64,000 bases of DNA from Psychromicrobium xiongbiense (GCF_030271165.1 NZ_JASSZH010000024.1:124001-188000), one strand, 5' to 3'; counted from the stretch's first letter, positions 38,529-47,842 are shown. Notes: generated by a model from the letters alone, not told the origin. Program-made: numbers and translations.

Positions 38529-39460
38529 TAGAGACTCAGCGCCGCTGCGGCCTTGACCATTGCCTCAATTTTGGGCTTCAACTCAGTCAGTGTCGCTTCA
38601 TTCGCTGCTACGGCTTTCACCTTCGCGTCGTAGAGCCGTTTGGCATACTCTGCACGAGCGCCGGTCTTCACGGAGCAGTCGTACATCGCCACTGCCATTT
38701 TCACTTCCTCAGCTGTTGGTACATACTTCGCAACTTTTACTGCCGGAAATATTTGAACTCGGATCTTGTTGTTCGGAATCGGCAATGCGGGTTTTACGCT
38801 GGCACCCAAACTAATCCCCAGATCTCTACCATAGAAGGAATTGACCTGCGGCCCAGTCTTTGTTGTTTTAAACCCCACGGACTCGAGGCAAACAAACACT
38901 TTATCCTGAAGATCGTCCTTCTTGAGTGACTGAACGGGCGCAAACATGTTGTGTGCGAGATCGCCAACTTGCTGACGAATCGCTGTAGCACCGCCGAGTT
39001 TTTGGTAGGCCTTCTGCTCGCACTGATCCTGCACGGCAGAAAAAGCTTTATCATGCACCTCCACAAACGCAGGCATATCGGGCCAACCTGCCCCCAGGAC
39101 GCCAAAACCGCGCCTAGCGGCATCATTTTGATCCTGAAACCAAAGAGGCTCATTGGCACTCACCACCAGACCATCGTAGCTGAGGCCCCCACCAGCAATT
39201 CGGAAACCATCAGCTTTCATTCCCGGAAGAACCTCCAAGAATTCGGGAAATCCACTTTCAGCAAAACACTGATACTCCATGGTCCACAGAGCAATGTTGA
39301 CCGCTTTGAGATCAGTGCTCGGAAATACATCAAATGGATCTCCTGTGGGTGCTCCATCCTTAGTTGAAGCACCCACAGGAGATCCCTCACCCGCACAACC
39401 GGAGAGCAGTAGTCCCACGACCGAAACTGCCAGTACGGTCAATTTCCAATTCTTCAACAT
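38528..39460 (-). CDS. Island lipoprotein A (paralogue of the 40.0-40.9 kb lipoprotein)
   Basis: A roughly 310-aa lipoprotein with no family name I recognise. The signal peptide ends at lipobox LLSGC. The mature part shows paired text YQCFAESGF and VCLESVGFKTTKTG (a Cys-x4-Gly-Phe unit used twice), RRGFGVLGAGWPD, VNSFYGRD, and a basic, helical C-terminus KIEAMVKAAAALSL. It is about half identical to lipoprotein B upstream, with conserved cysteines. Its GC content is clearly lower than its neighbours. Start: ATG 39460 lies only 2 nt from GGAGGAA; TTG 39457 fits that site better. It is coupled to the fusion protein, so probably an adaptor or protective partner of the pump. Confidence 0.8.
   Translation of the reverse strand: MLKNWKLTVLAVSVVGLLLSGCAGEGSPVGASTKDGAPTGDPFDVFPSTDLKAVNIALWTMEYQCFAESGFPEFLEVLPGMKADGFRIAGGGLSYDGLVVSANEPLWFQDQNDAARRGFGVLGAGWPDMPAFVEVHDKAFSAVQDQCEQKAYQKLGGATAIRQQVGDLAHNMFAPVQSLKKDDLQDKVFVCLESVGFKTTKTGPQVNSFYGRDLGISLGASVKPALPIPNNKIRVQIFPAVKVAKYVPTAEEVKMAVAMYDCSVKTGARAEYAKRLYDAKVKAVAANEATLTELKPKIEAMVKAAAALSL
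39336..39385 (-). repeat. 18-bp inverted repeat inside the lipoprotein A coding region
   Basis: GGATCTCCTGTGGGTGCT (39336-39353) is the exact complement of 39368-39385, with a 14-nt loop. It encodes the linker right after the lipobox (GSPVGA and GAPTGDP). It could form a stable hairpin early in the mRNA. Confidence 0.75.
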
Positions 39461-39516
39461 TTCCTCCGCCTGCACGGGATTCCGGACAATTTAGAACGCG
39501 AGCATGGAGTCTCTTG

Positions 39517-39846
39517 CTAAAGGATTGAAACCGTCCACAAAGTCCCGCCACCATAGTATTGGGTCGTTTGACGAGCGTTCCAATACCATGTTCCTTGAAT
39601 ATCAACCCAACCGTCATTGTTTCCAGATTCAACCCTACGCAAGTCGTACCAAACGTAATGCATGGCTCCTGCATTCGCGAAACATGCAGTGCCGTTCATG
39701 CTGTCGTAAATCTGGAAGAAATCATTTCCCGCTGGGCAGCCAACGAGGTTGATCGCCGAGACTGAGGGGATTGAGAGAAGCGAGGCCGAGGCGAGAGTCG
39801 CCAGGCCAACGGCGACCGAACTCAGGGCGCGAGTTCGTTTTTTCAT
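39517..39846 (-). CDS. Secreted beta/gamma-crystallin-like small protein
   Basis: A 109-aa protein with a classical signal peptide (KKR, hydrophobic core, cleavage after SVSA at about 31). The ~78-residue mature part resembles single-domain beta/gamma-crystallins of Streptomyces: two cysteines (CPAG and TACFANAG), then VESGNNDGWVDIQG and a Tyr/Trp-rich end. The calcium motif (N/D)(N/D)xx(S/T)S is not intact. Characterised relatives include the killer-toxin-like protein SKLP and the metalloproteinase inhibitor SMPI. AAGGA lies 7 nt before the ATG. It sits between two paralogous lipoproteins and has a promoter with a G8 spacer tract. GC is lower than average. Confidence 0.78.
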   Translation of the reverse strand: MKKRTRALSSVAVGLATLASASLLSIPSVSAINLVGCPAGNDFFQIYDSMNGTACFANAGAMHYVWYDLRRVESGNNDGWVDIQGTWYWNARQTTQYYGGGTLWTVSIL

Positions 39847-39926
39847 GAGACATCCTTGTCTGTGAACGGTTGATGTTTTCAGTGAGCGTTCTGCCCTTGA
39901 CAACCTAAGAGCTGCGCCCAACTCGA

Positions 39927-39956
39927 ACAATACCCCCCCCAAGAACATCCAGACAA
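39927..39956 (-). promoter_or_regulatory. Crystallin gene promoter with a G8 tract in the spacer
   Basis: On the minus strand TTGTCT (39956-39951), an 18-nt spacer ending in eight G (39940-39933), then TATTGT (39932-39927). The start codon is 80 nt downstream. Slippage in the G tract would change the -35/-10 spacing, the classical layout of phase-variable promoters. Confidence 0.5.
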
Positions 39957-39991
39957 GGGGAACATAACATCAGTCGATAATTTCTTCTTGA

Positions 39992-40014
39992 CTGCAGCAC
40001 AGTTGCACCACAAC
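39992..40014 (-). promoter_or_regulatory. Upstream motif shared with lipoprotein B (copy 1)
   Basis: CTGCAGCACAGTTG followed by CACCACAAC (plus strand) matches 41020-41042 at 17 of 23 positions. It lies about 150 nt upstream of the crystallin start, directly after the lipoprotein B stop. It may be a binding site or a relic of the duplication. Confidence 0.3.
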
Positions 40015-40934
40015 TACAGACTCAGCGCCGCTGCGGCCTTGACCATCGCCTCAATCTTGGGCTTCAACTCGATCAACACCGCCTCGTTCGCTGCGACCGC
40101 CTTCACCTTTGCGTCGTGGAGCCGCTTGTCCCAGTCCGTCTGGGCACCCGTGGACTGGGAGCACTTGTGCATGGCCAGCGCCATCTGCACTTCCTCAGCA
40201 GTCGGCACGTACTGTGCGGTCTTCACCCCGGGCATGATCTGAACTTGAAGATTGGGGTCGGGCTGGGGATAAGACGGACGAACACTGGCACCCAGCTGAA
40301 TCCCAAAATCACGCCCGTAGTAGGAATTAACATGTTCTCCGGTTTTGGATGTCTTGAAGCCCGCCTCATCCATGCAGGTGTACACCCTGTCCCACAGCTC
40401 CGCAGGCTTAGTGGCAAGAACTTGACTCATCAGGTCGTGGGCCACTGAACGAATCTGAAGAAACAAGTCCTTGCTGGCAGCCACTTTGGATGTGGCCTCC
40501 AAGGCACAGGAATCCTCAACGGCCTGGAATCCTTGATCGCGAACGTTAACTCGCGCCGGCACATCCGGCCAACCGGCACCCAGAACGCCGAACCCTCGAC
40601 GCTTGGCGTCCGCTTCATCCCGGAACCATGGAGTCTTGTCAGTATCGACTGTGATGCCGACAAACCCGATAGACGCTACCTCGTTTGCGAAATGGTTCGC
40701 CTTCTGCCCTGCAAGCACCTCCAGGAATTGGGAGTATCCGTTCCTGGCGTAGCACTGGTACTGCAGAGTCATGACGGCATCATTTACCGTCACGAGGTCC
40801 TTCGCTGGAAAGGTGTCCAGCGGCTCATCGGATGGCACACCGGCGGCACTCGCTGCACCGGACGCCCCACCACCGGTACAGCCGGTCAGGGCCAGGGCGA
40901 CTGCCAGAAGTACTGCGGAGGCACTGCGTTTCAT
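40014..40934 (-). CDS. Island lipoprotein B (paralogue of lipoprotein A)
   Basis: A 306-aa lipoprotein with lipobox ALTGC near residue 19 and a Gly/Ala/Ser linker. It shares with lipoprotein A the text YQCYARNGY, RRGFGVLGAGWPD, TCMDEAGFKTSKTG, VNSYYGRD and an almost identical C-terminus KIEAMVKAAAALSL. The last ~60 nt of the two genes are also close at the DNA level, although the rest has diverged and this copy is richer in GC. It is the first gene of the island operon. It probably sits on the outer face of the membrane; no characterised family is recognised. Confidence 0.8.
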   Translation of the reverse strand: MKRSASAVLLAVALALTGCTGGGASGAASAAGVPSDEPLDTFPAKDLVTVNDAVMTLQYQCYARNGYSQFLEVLAGQKANHFANEVASIGFVGITVDTDKTPWFRDEADAKRRGFGVLGAGWPDVPARVNVRDQGFQAVEDSCALEATSKVAASKDLFLQIRSVAHDLMSQVLATKPAELWDRVYTCMDEAGFKTSKTGEHVNSYYGRDFGIQLGASVRPSYPQPDPNLQVQIMPGVKTAQYVPTAEEVQMALAMHKCSQSTGAQTDWDKRLHDAKVKAVAANEAVLIELKPKIEAMVKAAAALSL

Positions 40935-41019
40935 GGCGGCCGTCCTGTCCTCAGAGGAAAATGCTGAACACCACTCAATCTATGAGCGATACGTCAGAAT
41001 GTCTCTAAAAACACCCCAG

Positions 41020-41042
41020 CTGTAGCACAGCTGTGACACAGC
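41020..41042 (-). promoter_or_regulatory. Upstream motif shared with the crystallin gene (copy 2)
   Basis: CTGTAGCACAGCTG followed by TGACACAGC (plus strand), 86 nt upstream of the lipoprotein B start. It contains repeated ACAGCTG-like units. See copy 1 at 39992-40014. Confidence 0.3.
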
Positions 41043-41074
41043 CGCGGCGCGACAGCCCCGGGACGGTACGGTCA

Positions 41075-41099
41075 GGCATCAGATAACCTCCAGGCGCTC
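41075..41099. repeat. Direct repeat copy 2: native serS 3' end
   Basis: The functional serS stop and the six preceding codons lie here. It is the partner of 35204-35228. Together the two copies bracket about 5.85 kb of accessory genes, resembling an attachment-site duplication at the 3' end of a housekeeping gene. Confidence 0.85.
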
Positions 41100-42392
41100 C
41101 AGACCGCCCAGGTACGGACGCAGGGCCGCCGGAACGTTGACCGAGCCGTCTGCGTTCTGATGATTTTCCAGAATCGCCACAATCCAGCGGGTCGTGGCCA
41201 GGGTGCCATTGAGGGTCGCGACGGCCCGCGTCCCCTTAGCTGCAGCAGCCTTGCCTTCAGCGACGCCATCGGCCGCCTCCAGGGTGCGCTCCGGGATACG
41301 CTCCCGGATGCCCAGACGCCGGGCCTGGAACCCAGTGCAATTCGAGGTGGAGGTCAGTTCCCGGTAGCGGCCCTGGCTGGGAACCCACGCCTCACAGTCA
41401 AACTTCCGGGCAGCGGAAAGCCCCAGATCCCCAGCTGCGGTATCGATCACCCGGTAGGGCACCTCAACCTTGGCCAGCATCTCCTCTTCCCAGGCCAGCA
41501 GCCGGGCGTGCTCCGCCTCCGCCTCCTCCAGCCGTACATAGCTGAACATCTCCAGCTTGGTGAACTGGTGCACGCGGATGATGCCCCGGGTGTCCTTGCC
41601 CGCCGATCCGGCCTCGCGCCGGTAGCAGGAGGACCAGCCCGCGTAGCGCAGCGGCCCAGCCGAAAGGTCCAGGATCTCGTCGCCGTGATACCCGGCCAGC
41701 GCCACCTCTGAGGTGCCCACCAGGTACAGGTCGTCTTTCTCCAGCCGGTAGATCTCGTCATCGTGCTTCACATCGAAGCCCGTGCCCGCCATCGTCTCGG
41801 GGCGCACCAACGTGGGCGTGATCATCGGGATGAAGCCGTAGCTCACCGCCTGATCCAGCGCCATGTTCATCAGGGCGATTTCCAACCGGGCCACGACGCC
41901 CTTGAGGAAACTGAACCGGGCACCGGAGACCTTCGCTCCGCGCTCCATATCGATGCCGCCCAGCAGCTCGCCCAGTTCCAGGTGATCGCGCACCTCAAAG
42001 TCAAAGCTGGGCTTCACGCCCTCCTCGCGGAGCAGCACAAAATCGTCCTCGCCACCGGCGGGAACGCCATCCACAATCAGATTGGGGAACGCCCGCAGCC
42101 CCTCATTCAGCGCCTCCTGCGCCACCTCCGCCTCAGCGGAAGCCTGCTTGACGCGCACGGCCAGGTCCTTCACCTGAGCCAGCAGAGCCTGCTTCTCCTC
42201 ACCCTTGGCAGCAGCAACCTGCTTGCTGAAAACGTTCTGCTCCGCGCGCAGCGTCTCGTAGATGGAGATGGCGGCCCGGCGCGCGGCATCGGCTGCCAGG
42301 ATGTCATCCACCCGGGATTCCTCTGCGCCCCGGGCGCGTTGGCTGGCTCGATAAACATCCGGTCGTTCCGCAAGGTCCTTGACATCGATCAC
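41079..42392 (-). CDS. serS: Serine--tRNA ligase
   Basis: SerRS charges tRNA-Ser. The 437-aa protein has the N-terminal coiled-coil tRNA-binding arm (about 30-100: [18 protein letters not shown]) and a class II core. Motif 2 is [15 protein letters not shown], followed by [11 protein letters not shown]; motif 3 includes [19 protein letters not shown]. The start is GTG at 42392, and TAGGCT ends 6 nt upstream, so the mRNA is likely leaderless. Its last 21 nt are duplicated at 35208-35228. Its original terminator seems to have been displaced by the island. Confidence 0.96.
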   Translation of the reverse strand: MIDVKDLAERPDVYRASQRARGAEESRVDDILAADAARRAAISIYETLRAEQNVFSKQVAAAKGEEKQALLAQVKDLAVRVKQASAEAEVAQEALNEGLRAFPNLIVDGVPAGGEDDFVLLREEGVKPSFDFEVRDHLELGELLGGIDMERGAKVSGARFSFLKGVVARLEIALMNMALDQAVSYGFIPMITPTLVRPETMAGTGFDVKHDDEIYRLEKDDLYLVGTSEVALAGYHGDEILDLSAGPLRYAGWSSCYRREAGSAGKDTRGIIRVHQFTKLEMFSYVRLEEAEAEHARLLAWEEEMLAKVEVPYRVIDTAAGDLGLSAARKFDCEAWVPSQGRYRELTSTSNCTGFQARRLGIRERIPERTLEAADGVAEGKAAAAKGTRAVATLNGTLATTRWIVAILENHQNADGSVNVPAALRPYLGGLERLEVI

Positions 42393-42398
42393 CCCCTA

Positions 42399-42404
42399 AG
42401 CCTA
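42399..42404 (-). promoter_or_regulatory. -10 element TAGGCT for leaderless serS
   Basis: TAGGCT, 6 nt, then GTG; no Shine-Dalgarno. Confidence 0.4.
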
Positions 42405-42475
42405 CCGAAGCTTGTGCCGCCCACCGCCCTGGTCTGCTGCCTGAGGGACGGTGCGGGCGTTATGGTTGGAGCACT

Positions 42476-43525
42476 ATGTCCCCTTGGCTCTGGATTGTGC
42501 TGATCGTCGCTGCGGCTGCGGCCCTCACCGCGGCCGTTCTGGGCCTGCTCCGACTGCGTCAGAAGCACAACCGCAGCGCCGTGGCCGAGCTCCCCCACGA
42601 GCCCGGTGCGGGGCCGCAGCGCGTGGCCGTGATCCTCAACCCGGTCAAGGCACAGGCCGATCAGGCCCGGCACAGCATCCGCTCCGCACTGGCCGCCGCG
42701 GGCTGGCCCGAGCCGCTGATCCTGGAGACCACCGAGGATCAGCCGGGCGACCAGCAGGCGCGCCAGGCGCTGCAATGGGGTGCGGACGTCGTGCTGGTGG
42801 GCGGCGGCGACGGGACAGTCCGGATGGTCGCGCAGGAACTCCGTGGCACCGAGGTGGCGCTGGGTCTGCTGCCGCTGGGCACCGGGAACCTACTGGCCCG
42901 CAATCTGCATCTGGAGGTCAGCAATCTGGAGCAGAGCATCCAAACTGCCCTCTTTGGCCAGCAGCGCCGCATCGATACCGGCACGTTCGAGACGGAGAAC
43001 ACCGTCTCCGGCTCCCGCGCCACGCACACCTTCCTGGTGATTGCCGGCCTGGGCATGGATGCCGAGGTGCTCGGGGACACCAATGATCAACTGAAAAAAT
43101 CAGTGGGCTGGCTGGCCTACAGCGAGGCCGGAGTGCGGCATCTGCCCGGACGTCGCAGGAAAGTCTCCCTGGCGCTCGATGACGAGCCACCCCGCCACCG
43201 CAAGGTCCGCTCCGTGCTGTTCTGCAACTGCGCTCTGCTGCCCGGCGGCATCGATTTTGTCCCGGGCGCGCTGATTGACGATGGCGTCCTGGACGTGGTG
43301 GTGATCAGCCCGCGCAGCGCCGTGGGCTGGCTCGCGGTGACCGGGAAGGTGCTCTTCCAGCACCGGCGCGGACTGCCCGTGATTGATTTCCAGCAGTCGC
43401 AGCGCGCGGTGGTGCGCAGCGCCACCCCCCAGCAAGTCCAGGTCGATGGCGATCCGGCCGGCCAGGCGACCAAGGTCACCGTCCGGGTGGAACCGCTGTC
43501 GCTGCTGGTCCGGGTGAACGGCTGA
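42476..43525 (+). CDS. Diacylglycerol kinase-family lipid kinase
   Basis: A 349-aa member of the DAGK catalytic family, which phosphorylates diacylglycerol or related lipids with ATP. One N-terminal transmembrane helix (about 3-25) precedes the kinase domain. The nucleotide site reads VVLVGGGDGTVRMVAQEL and LGLLPLGTGNLLARNL. The C-terminal beta domain ends in a VQVDGDPAG-like segment. The substrate (diacylglycerol, sphingoid base or undecaprenol) cannot be read from sequence. TTGGAG lies 5-6 nt before the ATG. It is divergent from serS and convergent with pheA; these three genes are commonly adjacent in Micrococcaceae. Confidence 0.88.
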   Translation: MSPWLWIVLIVAAAAALTAAVLGLLRLRQKHNRSAVAELPHEPGAGPQRVAVILNPVKAQADQARHSIRSALAAAGWPEPLILETTEDQPGDQQARQALQWGADVVLVGGGDGTVRMVAQELRGTEVALGLLPLGTGNLLARNLHLEVSNLEQSIQTALFGQQRRIDTGTFETENTVSGSRATHTFLVIAGLGMDAEVLGDTNDQLKKSVGWLAYSEAGVRHLPGRRRKVSLALDDEPPRHRKVRSVLFCNCALLPGGIDFVPGALIDDGVLDVVVISPRSAVGWLAVTGKVLFQHRRGLPVIDFQQSQRAVVRSATPQQVQVDGDPAGQATKVTVRVEPLSLLVRVNG

Positions 43526-43528
43526 GGC

Positions 43529-44464
43529 TCAGTTCCCGGAGTGCAGGATTCCGTCCAGCCACTGCGCGGCCTCATGGAACGCCTCATCCGCGGTATGCGG
43601 CTCCACGGTCGGGTAGAAACTCTCCGCCCGTGGATAGGACCCCATGAATCGCAGATTCGGGCTCAGCCGGTGCAGGGCACGCAGGGCGTCCGCAATCCGG
43701 GCGTCCGCCACATGGCCTTCGGCATCAATGCTGAAGAAATAGCTGCCCAGGCCCTTGCCGGTGGGGCGTGATTCAATCCGGCTCAGGTTCACTCCGCGGG
43801 AGGAGAACTGATCCAGGATCTCCATCAGCGCACCGGGACGGTCCACGGGCAGCGGCACTGCCACCGTGGTTTTGTCGGATCCCGTGGGTGCTGGCAGCTT
43901 CCCAGGCCGGGCCACCATGACGAAGCGGGTCTCAGCGCCAGGGTTGTCCTCGATCTGCCGCGCCAGGATCTCCAGTCCCAGGCGGTCCGCCACCAGCGGC
44001 GCACAGATGGCGGCATCGACCGCGGGCTCACCAGGAGCCTCGGCCAGCACCGCGTAGGCGGCCGCCGCCGTCGACGAGGCCGGAACATAGTCCGCCTGAG
44101 GAATGTTCGCGTCGATCCAGCCACGGGTCTGCGCCCAGGCATGCGGGTGAGTGCCCACGGTCCGGACCTCGGAGCGGGAGATACCGGGCTTTCCCGCCAG
44201 CACGAAGGTCACCGGGACGATGATCTCGCGGATGATCCGCAACTCCTGGCCTGTCGCGATGGCGTCGAGGGTGGCAGAGACGCCGCCTTCCACGGAGTTC
44301 TCGATCGGCAGGACGGCGGCATCGACCTCACCGGACCGAATCATGGTCAGTGCTGAAGCCGCGCTGCTGATCGGCACGCGCCGGGCGGCATCGGCCCCCG
44401 GAACCTTGAGCAGAGCAGCTTCGGTGAAGGTGCCGGCCGGCCCCAGGTATGCATATGAATCCAT
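43529..44464 (-). CDS. pheA: Prephenate dehydratase
   Basis: PheA converts prephenate to phenylpyruvate in phenylalanine synthesis. The 311-aa protein opens with YLGPAGTFTEAAL, then PIENSVEGGV and, near the end of the PDT domain, ETRFVMVAR. The C-terminal ACT domain contains PGALMEILDQFSSRGVNLSRIESRPT, so feedback inhibition by phenylalanine is expected. There is no chorismate mutase domain. It lies 75 bp after the rhodanese gene on the same strand and is convergent with the lipid kinase gene (3 bp between stops). Confidence 0.95.
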   Translation of the reverse strand: MDSYAYLGPAGTFTEAALLKVPGADAARRVPISSAASALTMIRSGEVDAAVLPIENSVEGGVSATLDAIATGQELRIIREIIVPVTFVLAGKPGISRSEVRTVGTHPHAWAQTRGWIDANIPQADYVPASSTAAAAYAVLAEAPGEPAVDAAICAPLVADRLGLEILARQIEDNPGAETRFVMVARPGKLPAPTGSDKTTVAVPLPVDRPGALMEILDQFSSRGVNLSRIESRPTGKGLGSYFFSIDAEGHVADARIADALRALHRLSPNLRFMGSYPRAESFYPTVEPHTADEAFHEAAQWLDGILHSGN

Positions 44465-44539
44465 CGGAATATTTCTGTGTGAAGGGGCCGCCCAGGAAAC
44501 GACTGGGCGGTGGCGCGAACTGCGGCTAGCGGACCTGCT

Positions 44540-44866
44540 TCAGCGAACCTGCGGGGCCTGACCGTTCTCAGAGACCATGGGCAGCTCGGCATCCTGCCAG
44601 GCACCCATGCCTCCGGCAACGTTGGTCACCGAGTACCCCTGAGCCGTGAGCCACTGGGCAGCCCGGAAGGAGCGCCCGCCACTCCGGCAGATCAGCAGAA
44701 GATCCTGATCGGGATCCAGCTCTTCACAGCGCACCGGCAGGTCATCGAGCGGAATGTGAAGGGCTCCGGCAATGTGCCCTTCCTCCCACTCGTAGTCCTC
44801 ACGGACATCCAGAAACAGCGCGCCTTCCGGGAGCGCATCCACCGGAAGGGTTTCGAATTCAGCCAT
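44540..44866 (-). CDS. Rhodanese-like domain protein
   Basis: A 108-aa single rhodanese domain. The text DALPEGALFLDVREDYEWEEG and the active loop LLICRSGGRS, with the persulfide cysteine, indicate sulfur transfer. It ends NVAGGMGAW. It may serve sulfur delivery or cyanide detoxification; the partner is unknown. The ATG at 44866 has no Shine-Dalgarno, but TATTCT (44878-44873) ends 6 nt upstream, so it is likely leaderless. Longer in-frame starts exist (ATG at 44890). It may be cotranscribed with pheA. Confidence 0.85.
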   Translation of the reverse strand: MAEFETLPVDALPEGALFLDVREDYEWEEGHIAGALHIPLDDLPVRCEELDPDQDLLLICRSGGRSFRAAQWLTAQGYSVTNVAGGMGAWQDAELPMVSENGQAPQVR

Positions 44867-44897
44867 GTATCCAGAATAGTGCTCTGGCATCACAGAG

Positions 44898-45395
44898 TCA
44901 GCCGAAGGTACCGCTCTGCATTGCAACGAAAAGCCCAATGAAAAGCCAGACAGCAAACGCCGCCAGACCCAGCAGGCACAGTCCACCCAGTACCAGGCCT
45001 ATGCGAGTCGATGCCCGCCGGTCAGAATGCCGGCGCACGGCCCTGATACCCAGGATCACGGCAAGCACCGCGGTGATGAGCGTGCACTGACCGAGGAGGA
45101 AAATCAGGAGCGAGAGGAGGCTCAGCACCTCCGAAGAAGCCACCCGCAGGTGAGTGGTCACGAGCGCCAGCACAATAGCCACCAGACAGGCACTCATGGC
45201 AATGACACCCAATATCAGCGTGGTATTACCGGGCTTCAGGCTGCCTGTGCCGACAGACCCCTGCGTGAAAGCTGGATTGGCATAGTAGCCCAGAGGCGGG
45301 TAGCCGGGCGTTTGCTGCCCCGGCTGACCGCCTCCCGAATACCCCGCCTGGTACACAGGCGGCGGAGTGTAGCCACGGTCAGATGGTTCAGTCAT
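44898..45395 (-). CDS. Pro/Gly/Tyr-rich tail membrane protein, DUF4190-like
   Basis: A 165-aa protein with a disordered N-terminal tail rich in Pro, Gly, Gln and Tyr (about 1-50). Three hydrophobic helices follow (about 58-80, 90-122 and 132-160), with LGIRAVRRHSDRR between the last two. This tail plus DUF4190-like helices layout is common in Actinobacteria, with no known function. GGAGGT precedes the ATG. A similar protein is encoded just upstream (45450-45917), so the two form a tandem pair. Confidence 0.7.
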   Translation of the reverse strand: MTEPSDRGYTPPPVYQAGYSGGGQPGQQTPGYPPLGYYANPAFTQGSVGTGSLKPGNTTLILGVIAMSACLVAIVLALVTTHLRVASSEVLSLLSLLIFLLGQCTLITAVLAVILGIRAVRRHSDRRASTRIGLVLGGLCLLGLAAFAVWLFIGLFVAMQSGTFG

Positions 45396-45449
45396 CTGGA
45401 TACCTCCGGGTGTGGTGGCGTTGGGCGTGGACTCAGCACAGAGATCGAG

Positions 45450-45917
45450 TCAGCGGTACGTACTGATGGCAGCAGCCCCGATGACCGCCACGATAATGAG
45501 AATGGCCAGTAGCACCAGCCCGATAGCCAGACCGATATACCCCAGAACCAGCCCGGTAATGGCCATCCCGCGGCCACCCGGCTCCTTCTTCAGGGCAATA
45601 TGGCCAAAGATGACGGCCAGAATCTGCGGGATCAGCAGGACGCCCACGCCAAAGATGCTGGCAATAAAGCCAACAATACCCAGCACCATCGAGGTGATGC
45701 TCAGGCCTTTGGGACCGGAATCCGCATAGACCATAGGAGTCATGACATACCCGGGCGCGGTGTAGTAGCCGCTCTGCGGCCCTGCCATCTGGCCGTACTG
45801 AGGCTGCGGCGGCACCTGACCGAACTGCCCCGGGACGGGCGCGGGCGCAAAGGGCGCGGGCGGCATCGGCGCGGGCGGAACTGGAGGGATGCGCCCTTGC
45901 CCAGATTGATCGGTCAC
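45450..45917 (-). CDS. DUF4190 domain membrane protein
   Basis: A 155-aa protein with a Pro/Ala/Gln/Tyr-rich cytoplasmic tail (about 1-65) and two or three helices. The DUF4190 core includes IFGHIALKKEPGGRGMAITGLVLGYIG. No function is known for the family; association with division or membrane complexes is only a guess. The start is GTG at 45917 with AGGTG upstream. Just upstream two copies of AGCTTCAGCCAGCA lie in tandem (18-bp period), and a TATAGT -10 candidate is at 45992-45987. It is divergent from pgm. Confidence 0.72.
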   Translation of the reverse strand: MTDQSGQGRIPPVPPAPMPPAPFAPAPVPGQFGQVPPQPQYGQMAGPQSGYYTAPGYVMTPMVYADSGPKGLSITSMVLGIVGFIASIFGVGVLLIPQILAVIFGHIALKKEPGGRGMAITGLVLGYIGLAIGLVLLAILIIVAVIGAAAISTYR

Positions 45918-46116
45918 GGGTCACCTGTTCTGCTGGCTGAAGCTGCTGTGCTGGCTGAAGCTCTAACGTTTGGGGCGGCATCGAACACTATAGGAGAGCC
46001 CCCGAGTTACTCCTCTCTCTATACTAACTGCCACCCCCGCCCCCATCGCAGTCGTTACACAGCTGCTTCCCGCCGTAATGCCGGAGCAGGCACTGACAAT
46101 CTCCGCACACCTCTGG

Positions 46117-46122
46117 CATGCT
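46117..46122 (+). promoter_or_regulatory. -10 element CATGCT for leaderless pgm
   Basis: CTGACA (46093-46098), an 18-nt spacer and CATGCT, then 6 nt and the ATG at 46129. No Shine-Dalgarno. Confidence 0.4.
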
Positions 46123-46128
46123 TGGTCC

Positions 46129-47784
<1,656 letters not shown>

Positions 47785-47830
47785 ACCTTGATGTCGTCCC
47801 GTACCAGTTGGTACGGGACGACATCAAGGT
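47785..47830 (+). terminator. 21-bp hairpin directly after the pgm stop
   Basis: Arms 47785-47805 and 47810-47830 are exact complements with loop AGTT; the first arm begins at the base after the TAG. No U-tract (TTCGTT follows). Confidence 0.75.
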
Positions 47831-47842
47831 TTCGTTAAGACG

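Noticed and set aside
39517..39846. Lactococcin 972-family bacteriocin
   Set aside because: The secreted size and ABC neighbours fit, but the mature sequence matches beta/gamma-crystallin text and lacks the lactococcin 972 pattern. The pump also lacks the DUF1430-type protein of those systems.
35227..41099. Insertion sequence or prophage remnant
   Set aside because: No transposase, integrase or phage gene and no terminal inverted repeats; only direct repeats derived from serS.
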